Assembly: GCA_004555175.1 (NCBI GenBank)
Contig: SFJE01000018.1
Span: forward strand, 1-52,045
Length of the DNA: 52,045 bases
Direction of reading: 5' to 3'
Source: Lentisphaeraceae bacterium
GTDB lineage: Bacteria; Verrucomicrobiota; Kiritimatiellia; RFP12; DVOR01
How positions within the stretch are numbered: the first letter of the stretch is position 1; each line of letters starts with the position of its first letter. A program made the position numbers and the translations under genes. Below are positions 47,338 to 52,045 of the stretch, in pieces. The notes below the pieces were generated by a model, which saw only the letters and a list, made by a program, of their open reading frames with translations, had not been told where the DNA came from and made no database searches.

Positions 47338-47459
47338 TGAACAGTCGGCAGTCGACAGTCGACAGTACGCGTTCCGCGACGGGCAGATGGGAGCCCCTTT
47401 GGCCGGGCTTGCCACCTCCGGCGCCAGCCCTGTCGACTGTTCACTGTCGACTGTCGACT
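47338..47459 (-). repeat. Complete heptamer element between vWA and pseudouridine synthase genes
   Basis: On the minus strand: GTCGACA-type units, GGGCTGGCGCCGGAG, a ~30-nt variable part, core CCGTCGCGGAACGCG (47368-47382) and inverted TGTCGAC units ending GACTGTTCA. Same order and nearly the same length as the copy inside carB. It is open in the frame of the downstream pseudouridine synthase gene and may extend its N-terminus. Confidence 0.85.
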
Positions 47460-47474
47460 CTTCCATCACGTCCC

Positions 47475-48287
47475 TCACGGCTTGCGTTTACGCTTGGCGG
47501 CAGGGCGGTGGAGGATGTAGCGGCCGCCGCCGAGTTCGGCCAGCGCCTTGAGGGTGGGCGAGGCTTGGCCGATAGCAATGCAGGAGAGCTCGACCTCCTT
47601 GGGCGGCGGGGGCAGGAGCACTTGCCCCGAGAGGCGCGGCTGGCGGGGGTTCGGGGGGCGCCAATTCCGCCACGGGGCGCGCCAGGCCTCCTTCTGGCGG
47701 CGGAGGACCTTGTGCTCGGGGGCGGCGTTCTTCTCGCCCAGGGCGTACCACGCCTCGAGCGCGGCGCGAACGGCCTGGGCGTGGTCGGCAATGTCGTTGT
47801 CGCCCAAATAGAAGAGGTGGGTGATGTGGTGGCGGGAGACCAGCGGCCAGAGGCGATCGCCAAAGGTAATCTCGAAGCTCCCGCCAGAGGTGAGCGCGCG
47901 GCCCTCGACTTCGGCCACGAGTTTGTCGGCGGCGCCGGGGTTGGCCATATCGTAGCAGACCGAGCCGGTGTGGGGCGTGCGCCCGCCCTCAAAGAGCACA
48001 ACCACCGCGTACGGGACGCGCCGGGGCGGGGCGGCGAGTTCGGTCATCCGATCGGCCATCGAGCGTACCTCATCGCAGAGCGTCTGCCAGCGCGTGCCAC
48101 CGTCGGCGCGGGAGGCATCCTTACGGCCCATCGACTTGGAGGTATCGAGAATCAACAGCACGCGCGCACCGCGTTCGGGCAGGGGCAGACCGTAGAAGGC
48201 CGGGGCGTAGCGCTCAGCCAGGGGCGCGTCCTGTGCCACTGCTCCGCCGAGGCACAGCACCGCAAAAAGGAGAAGCAAGCGTTTCAT
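47475..48287 (-). CDS. Secreted von Willebrand factor A domain protein
   Basis: 270 residues. Signal peptide MKRLLLLFAVLCLGGAVAQ. The vWA domain starts at ~43 with the MIDAS motif LLILDTSKSMGRKD (DxSxS), then VVVLFEGG, a Gly-Ser loop (ALTSGGSFEITFGDRLW) and FYLGDNDIAD. The C-terminus is Lys/Arg-rich (RPAAKRKRKP). It probably binds a metal and a protein or surface ligand; partner unknown. Divergent from the SpoU methyltransferase, with both -10 boxes inside one palindrome; its -10 ends 7 nt before the ATG, so it is probably leaderless. Confidence 0.82.
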   Translation of the reverse strand: MKRLLLLFAVLCLGGAVAQDAPLAERYAPAFYGLPLPERGARVLLILDTSKSMGRKDASRADGGTRWQTLCDEVRSMADRMTELAAPPRRVPYAVVVLFEGGRTPHTGSVCYDMANPGAADKLVAEVEGRALTSGGSFEITFGDRLWPLVSRHHITHLFYLGDNDIADHAQAVRAALEAWYALGEKNAAPEHKVLRRQKEAWRAPWRNWRPPNPRQPRLSGQVLLPPPPKEVELSCIAIGQASPTLKALAELGGGRYILHRPAAKRKRKP

Positions 48288-48294
48288 AGGCGTT

Positions 48295-48335
48295 AGGATA
48301 GCATAAGCGCCTACGGCGCGCGCTTATGCTACAAT
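48295..48335. promoter_or_regulatory. Symmetrical divergent promoter with two extended -10 boxes
   Basis: TAGCATAAGCGC (48299-48310) is the exact reverse complement of GCGCTTATGCTA (48320-48331). The minus-strand -10 is TGC-TATCCT (48295-48303) and the plus-strand -10 is TGC-TACAAT (48327-48335). Each lies 7 nt from its start codon (48287 and 48343). Both transcripts should be leaderless and may be co-regulated by one palindrome-binding protein. Confidence 0.6.
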
Positions 48336-48342
48336 CTGCCCC

Positions 48343-49224
48343 ATGAACATCCCCCCTCCTGTTGCCGTTGAGATTACTAGTCTGGCCAATGCCAAGATTA
48401 AGGACGTGGTTCGCCTGCGCCAGCGTAGCCATCGCGATGATGCCGGGCTGATGTTGGTGGAAGGCTACCGCGAGATCCACCGCGCCCTCGACCATGGCTA
48501 TAAGCCCACCGCGCTCTTTTACTGCCCCGAGCTGTGGCTCAAGCACGAGAATGAGCCCGCGCTGGTGGCACAGTGCGCGGCTCGCGGCGCCCGCCTCTAC
48601 ACCTGCTCCAAGCCCGTCTTCGAGAAGATTGCCTACCGCGAACGCCCCGATGGCCTCCTGGCCGTGGGCCCGCAGATTGCCGTCACCCTCGCCGATCTCC
48701 AGCTGCCCGCCGATGCGCTCCTGCTGGTCTGCGAGAGCATTGAAAAGCCCGGGAACTTAGGCACGATGCTCCGCTCGGCCGACGCCTCCGGCGCCGCCGC
48801 GGTCATCGTCTGCGACCCGTGCACCGACATCCACAACCCCAATGTGGTCCGCGCCTCCACCGGCACCCTCTTCTCGATGCCCGTGGCCGTGGCCAGCGCA
48901 CAAGAGACGGTGGCCTGGCTCAAGGCCAACGGCTTTGCCATTATGGCCGCCACCCCGCACGCCGAGAAGCTCTACTTCGAGCAGCCGCTCACTGGCCGCG
49001 TGGCCCTCTGCCTCGGCAGCGAGCAGTATGGCCTCACCGATACCTTTATGAACGACGCCGGGCTGCGCGTGCGCATCCCCATGCTCGGCGTGGCCGACTC
49101 GCTGAACGTCTCGGCAGCGGCCACCATCCTCCTCTCCGAAGTCGTCCGCCAGCGCATCTGCGCCGGCACGGTCACGCCGCCCCCCGCCGAGCCTTGGCAC
49201 GGCGAGAGCACGCACGATCAGTAA
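48343..49224 (+). CDS. SpoU/TrmH-family RNA 2'-O-methyltransferase
   Basis: 293 residues. An N-terminal substrate-binding domain (SLANAKIKDVVRLRQRSHR... MLVEGYREIHRAL) precedes the SPOUT domain with motif 1 ESIEKPGNLGTMLRSADASGA, motif 2 ALCLGSEQYGLT and motif 3 IPMLGVADSLNVSAAATILL, where SAM binds in the trefoil knot. It methylates a ribose in rRNA or tRNA; which one is not evident. The -10 lies 7 nt from the ATG with no Shine-Dalgarno. Confidence 0.92.
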   Translation: MNIPPPVAVEITSLANAKIKDVVRLRQRSHRDDAGLMLVEGYREIHRALDHGYKPTALFYCPELWLKHENEPALVAQCAARGARLYTCSKPVFEKIAYRERPDGLLAVGPQIAVTLADLQLPADALLLVCESIEKPGNLGTMLRSADASGAAAVIVCDPCTDIHNPNVVRASTGTLFSMPVAVASAQETVAWLKANGFAIMAATPHAEKLYFEQPLTGRVALCLGSEQYGLTDTFMNDAGLRVRIPMLGVADSLNVSAAATILLSEVVRQRICAGTVTPPPAEPWHGESTHDQ

Positions 49225-49228
49225 GGCT

Positions 49229-50077
49229 ATGGCTCCGCGCTTCACCTCTTCCTCCTGGGCGCTTTCGCTGCTGATTAACGCGGCGTTGGTGATGTTGTTG
49301 ATGGGCTTTTCCTTTGGTGGCTGCTCCGCGCCGAAGGAGGAGATTATCCCGATGGAGTTCCTGGTGGTCACCGAGGAGAATGCCGCCGACCGCCTAGCCG
49401 AGGAGCCCAATGAGGCGGTCGACCCCGAGCCGGAGCCCGAGCCGCCCCAACCCGAGCCCCCAGCGCCGGATCCTCTCCCCCCGCCCCCATTGCCGGATCC
49501 CGACCCCATCCCGATGCCGCCCCCGCCCAAGCCCGAGAAGAAACCCGAGTCTAAACCGGAAAAGAAACCCGAGAAAAAACCCGATCCCAAGCCCGAGAAG
49601 AAGCCGGAAAAGAAACCGGAGAAGAAGCCCGAGAAGAAGAAGCCGGTCATTAAGATTGGCGAGCGCGTCGGCCCCATCACTCAGGGCAAGAAGGACAAGA
49701 CCAAGGCCGCCACCCAAAAGGCCCCCAGCCCCGAGGAGATTCGCCGTCTGCTCGCTGCCGGTGCCAAGCCAGGCAACAAGAACCAAGTCCCCGCCAACGA
49801 GGCCTCGCGTTGCTATGGCCTGATCTCCCGCGCCTTCAAGGAGGCGTGCGACCGCTATGGCCTCGAGCCGCCCCCCACCGGGCGCGACCCCATCCTCACG
49901 CTCACCTTTGGCCCCGGCGGTGCTATCCGCTCCATTACCCTCAAGCAGGGATCGGGCGACCGCGCGTGGGATGCGCAGGCCCTCCAAGCCTGCCGCCAGG
50001 TCCGCACCGTCGAGGGCCTCTCCGAGAGTTTCCTCAAGGCGCAGACCAGCGCAGACATACGCTTGAATGTGCGCTAG
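49229..50077 (+). CDS. TonB/TolA-like energy-transduction protein
   Basis: 282 residues. One N-terminal membrane segment (WALSLLINAALVMLLMGFSF), then acidic Pro/Glu repeats (PEPEPEPPQPEPP), a basic Pro/Lys region made of EKKPEKKP-like repeats (~95-140), and a C-terminal ~90-residue globular domain (LTLTFGPGGAIRSITLKQGSGDRAWDAQAL) of the TonB/TolA C-terminal type. It should span the periplasm and couple inner- to outer-membrane processes. No ExbB/ExbD genes are adjacent. It starts 4 bp after the methyltransferase stop, with TAAGG as a weak ribosome site, so the two genes are likely co-transcribed. Confidence 0.85.
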   Translation: MAPRFTSSSWALSLLINAALVMLLMGFSFGGCSAPKEEIIPMEFLVVTEENAADRLAEEPNEAVDPEPEPEPPQPEPPAPDPLPPPPLPDPDPIPMPPPPKPEKKPESKPEKKPEKKPDPKPEKKPEKKPEKKPEKKKPVIKIGERVGPITQGKKDKTKAATQKAPSPEEIRRLLAAGAKPGNKNQVPANEASRCYGLISRAFKEACDRYGLEPPPTGRDPILTLTFGPGGAIRSITLKQGSGDRAWDAQALQACRQVRTVEGLSESFLKAQTSADIRLNVR

Positions 50078-50079
50078 AT

Positions 50080-50108
50080 GCCAGGGACGGCGGCAATCAG
50101 AACGCGCA
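50080..50108 (+). repeat. Solitary degenerate REP sequence
   Basis: CCAGGGACGGCGGC followed by AATCAGAACGCGC resembles the REP half (GGGGACGGCGGC-TGTCAGAACGGGC) of the doublets around the RAYT gene. The hairpin arm is decayed and no inverted partner is seen. Confidence 0.55.
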
Positions 50109-50112
50109 GCGC

Positions 50113-50148
50113 AAAAAAGATGCGGCCGGAGGGGTTTCCTTCGGCCGC
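50113..50148 (-). terminator. Terminator of the hisCB operon
   Basis: On the minus strand an 11-bp stem GCGGCCGAAGG / CCTCCGGCCGC (one G:U) is followed by ATCTTTTTTG. It lies 24 bp after the hisB stop. Confidence 0.8.
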
Positions 50149-50172
50149 TCTGTTATGCGCTGCCGGCTGCTT

Positions 50173-50757
50173 TTACAGCACGCCCTTGCTCGAGGGGATG
50201 CCGCTATCGCGGGGGTCGGGCTCGAGGGCGGCGCGCAGGGCGCGGGCCAAGCCCTTGAAGACGGCCTCGTAGGCGTGGTGGACCTCAGCGCCGTAGGGCT
50301 GGACCACGTGGAGGTTCATCCGGGCATTCGTGGAGAAGGCGCGCATAAACTCCTCGAGGAGCTGGACATTGAAGTCGCGAATGTGCTGCTCGGGGTGAGA
50401 GATCTTCCAGACCAAGAAGGGGCGACCGCCGAGGTCGACAAGAACATCCGCGCGGGCTTCGTCCATCGGCAGCATAAAGAAGCCATAGCGGCGGATGCCC
50501 TTGCGCTCGCCGAGGGCCTGGTCGAGGGCCGAGCCGAGCACGAGGCCGACATCCTCGACGGTGTGGTGGTAATCGACCTGGAGGTCGCCGCGGCAGGTCA
50601 GCTCCAAGTCGATGAGCGAGTGACGGGCGAAGAGCTCGAGCATGTGGTCAAAGAAGCCGATGCCAGTGGAGATGGCGTGCTTGCCGGTGCCATCGAGATT
50701 GAGCTTCAGCTGGATGTCGGTTTCGCGGGTGGTGCGGGTAATCTGGGCAGTACGCAT
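50173..50757 (-). CDS. hisB: Imidazoleglycerol-phosphate dehydratase
   Basis: 194 residues, the monofunctional form without the phosphatase domain. Mn-binding motifs: GIGFFDHMLELFARH, DYHHTVEDVGLVLG, RADVLVDLGGRPFLVW and EVHHAYEAVFKGLARAL, ending PSSKGVL. It dehydrates imidazole glycerol phosphate in histidine synthesis. Its ribosome site AAGGAG overlaps the hisC stop codon, so translation is coupled. Complete and of normal length. Confidence 0.97.
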   Translation of the reverse strand: MRTAQITRTTRETDIQLKLNLDGTGKHAISTGIGFFDHMLELFARHSLIDLELTCRGDLQVDYHHTVEDVGLVLGSALDQALGERKGIRRYGFFMLPMDEARADVLVDLGGRPFLVWKISHPEQHIRDFNVQLLEEFMRAFSTNARMNLHVVQPYGAEVHHAYEAVFKGLARALRAALEPDPRDSGIPSSKGVL

Positions 50758-50767
50758 GGCTCACTCC

Positions 50768-51817
50768 TTAGGCGCCGAGGTCGGCAAGGGCGGCGAGGAG
50801 GGCATCGGTCTGCGCCTCCGTGCCAATGGTAATTCGCAGGAAACGGCCGGTCTTCTCGCCAGGGAAGTAGCGGACGTAGAGGTGGCGCGCGCGCAGGGCT
50901 TCGAAGAGCGCGGCGGCCTCGGTCGGCGGCGGCGGCGCGGCAAAGAGGAAGTTCGTGGCCGAGGGAACCACCTGCCAACCGCGCGCGGTCAGCGCCTCGG
51001 CCAGACGCGCACGCGTGCGCAGGATCTTCTCCACATTCGCGCGCATATAGGGCAGGTCCTGGAGCGCGGCCAGACCAATTGCCTGCGTCACGCGGTCCAT
51101 ATTGTAGGAGTCCTTAATCTTATAGAGCGCCTCGATGAGCGGCTTGGGGCCCACGCAGTAGCCAAAGCGGATGCCCGCCAGCGAGAAGCTCTTGGAGAGG
51201 GTGCGCATCACCAGGGTGTTGGTGTTCTCGGGCGCGGTGGCCAGCGCCATGCAGTTGCGCGGGGCGAAGTCGGCATAGGCCTCGTCCACCAGCAACACGC
51301 CCCGGAAACGCTTGGCAAAGGCCCCGATCTCTTCCGGCTCGGCCAGACGCGAGGTGGGCGCGTTCGGATTCGTCCACACAAAGACATCCGCCCAATCGCT
51401 CGGCACCTCCGGGCAGGTGAAGTCCGCATTCAACGGCAAGGGCTTGGGCTGCGCATCGCGGATGGCCGTCAACACCGAGTAGAGCGAGTAGGTCGGCTCA
51501 AAGTAGCCCACCGTGCCGCCCACCTCCACGAAGGCCCGCGTAAAGAGCGCCAACACTTCGTCCGACCCATTTCCCACAAAGACCTGCTCGGGACTGCACC
51601 CGTGGATCCGCGCAATCTCCTCGCGCGCCGCGTGGCACACCGGGTCCGGATAGAGCCGCAATGCCTGCCAATCGACCCCGGCCAACGCTTCGCCCACCTT
51701 CGGACTCGGCGGATAAGGGTTCTCGTTGGTATTCAGCTTCACCATCCCCGGGAAGTTCGGTTGCTCACCCGGAACATACCCGGCCAACGCCTCAATGTGT
51801 TTACAAATCAAGCTCAT
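50768..51817 (-). CDS. hisC: Histidinol-phosphate aminotransferase
   Basis: 349 residues. KLNTNENPYPPSPKV, FVGNGSDEVLALF, YFEPTYSLY, the Asp-Glu-Ala-Tyr motif in LLVDEAYADF, and the PLP lysine in VMRTLSKSFSLAGIRFGY. It transaminates imidazole-acetol phosphate to histidinol phosphate. First gene of hisCB; other his genes are not in the window. The -10 is TGC-TACACT at 51828-51836, 10 nt before the start, with GAGG in between, so the leader is only a few nucleotides. Confidence 0.95.
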   Translation of the reverse strand: MSLICKHIEALAGYVPGEQPNFPGMVKLNTNENPYPPSPKVGEALAGVDWQALRLYPDPVCHAAREEIARIHGCSPEQVFVGNGSDEVLALFTRAFVEVGGTVGYFEPTYSLYSVLTAIRDAQPKPLPLNADFTCPEVPSDWADVFVWTNPNAPTSRLAEPEEIGAFAKRFRGVLLVDEAYADFAPRNCMALATAPENTNTLVMRTLSKSFSLAGIRFGYCVGPKPLIEALYKIKDSYNMDRVTQAIGLAALQDLPYMRANVEKILRTRARLAEALTARGWQVVPSATNFLFAAPPPPTEAAALFEALRARHLYVRYFPGEKTGRFLRITIGTEAQTDALLAALADLGA

Positions 51818-51827
51818 AACGCCTCAT

Positions 51828-51836
51828 AGTGTAGCA
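51828..51836 (-). promoter_or_regulatory. Extended -10 of hisC
   Basis: The minus strand reads TGCTACACT, 10 nt from the ATG. Confidence 0.5.
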
Positions 51837-51865
51837 CAGCGCGCGCTCACGCGCGCAAGGCCGCC

Positions 51866-51924
51866 GGATATTCCGGACCCTCCGGATATTCCGGATATTC
51901 CGGACCGGGAACTCCGGGAAACCC
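51866..51924. repeat. Period-9 tandem array, GGATATTCC type
   Basis: GGATATTCC, GGACCCTCC, GGATATTCC, GGATATTCC, a slightly longer GGACCGGGAACTCC unit and GGGAAACCC. Same period and GG...CC frame as the array at 16034, with different interiors. Confidence 0.75.
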
Positions 51925-51936
51925 GGACCTTCGGAA

Positions 51937-52045
51937 ACGCGACAGCGCGCCCCAGTTGTAAAGTAAATCGTGAATTGTCTATGCGGCAGGGCAGTTGGCT
52001 AGGTAGGCTTGGGAGGCGGTTGTGCCATTGAGTGAGGTTCGGCGA
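51937..52045. other. Window edge, no gene seen
   Basis: About 110 bases without a supported reading frame. It includes GTTGTAAAGTAAATCGTGAATTG, AT-rich against its surroundings, which could be part of a promoter for a gene beyond the window. Confidence 0.4.

Noticed and set aside
51981..52031. Small reading frame at the window end
   Set aside because: Only 16 codons, no ribosome site, no similarity recognised.

Overview
The window is a GC-rich, gene-dense bacterial chromosome segment with 36 protein genes I can support, one tRNA gene and an unusual load of short repeats. Several traits point to the PVC superphylum, most likely a gut Kiritimatiellota (or a close Verrucomicrobiota/Lentisphaerota) anaerobe. 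These are secreted proteins with DxDxDGLPDxWE thrombospondin-type-3 repeats, FGE/SUMF1-like surface proteins, a ferredoxin-linked 2-oxoacid oxidoreductase, type III glutamine synthetase, a PVC-style Ser/Thr kinase and a 67-residue basic protein of a kind I recall from Verrucomicrobia and relatives. The taxonomic call is inference: no rRNA lies in the window.

Layout. 282-5608 (-) is a three-gene cluster of secreted or surface proteins. 5958-9381 (-) holds a stand-alone IMP cyclohydrolase and a three-gene 2-oxoacid:ferredoxin oxidoreductase operon. 9594-15960 (-) carries an rRNA methyltransferase-like gene, a sirtuin, an M50-like membrane protease, a Ser/Thr kinase and an orphan EboD-type dehydroquinate-synthase homologue. 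16134-33426 is a glutamine/ammonia island: gltBD (-) faces glnN-purF-carA-pyrG-carB (+). Both sides have a textbook sigma-54 promoter, and a RAYT transposase flanked by two REP doublets sits between them. 33559-40645 (-) has alr, a small low-GC coupled gene, oppF, guaB, a GH20 hexosaminidase and purC. 40918-44649 has a Na/Pi transporter with a candidate Pho box, then a divergent acetyltransferase / pyruvyltransferase pair. 44711-50077 has tRNA-Ala(GGC), the small basic protein, folC, an RluA-type pseudouridine synthase, a vWA protein, a SpoU methyltransferase and a TonB/TolA-like protein. 50173-51817 (-) is hisCB.

How the genes work together. The island makes glutamine (GlnN), recycles it to glutamate (GltBD) and spends its amide nitrogen on purines (PurF), carbamoyl phosphate (CarAB) and CTP (PyrG). 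Expression appears tied to nitrogen status through sigma-54. purC, the PurH N-domain and guaB add scattered purine steps. Many other genes have an extended -10 element (TGn-TAnnnT) only 6-12 nt from the start codon and no Shine-Dalgarno, which suggests leaderless or nearly leaderless transcripts.

The most unusual feature is a family of small non-coding elements built from period-7 repeats. The units are of TTAGCNG, GTCGACA, AGATGAC or GTGAACG type, often with a conserved core CCGTCGCGGAACGCG. They sit on stop codons and in intergenic gaps, and one copy lies in frame inside carB. Two identical 99-bp copies flank the phosphate transporter, and one array separates a duplicated 3' end of the methyltransferase gene. 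A second, period-9 family (GGATTTTCC-like) occurs at 16034 and 51866.
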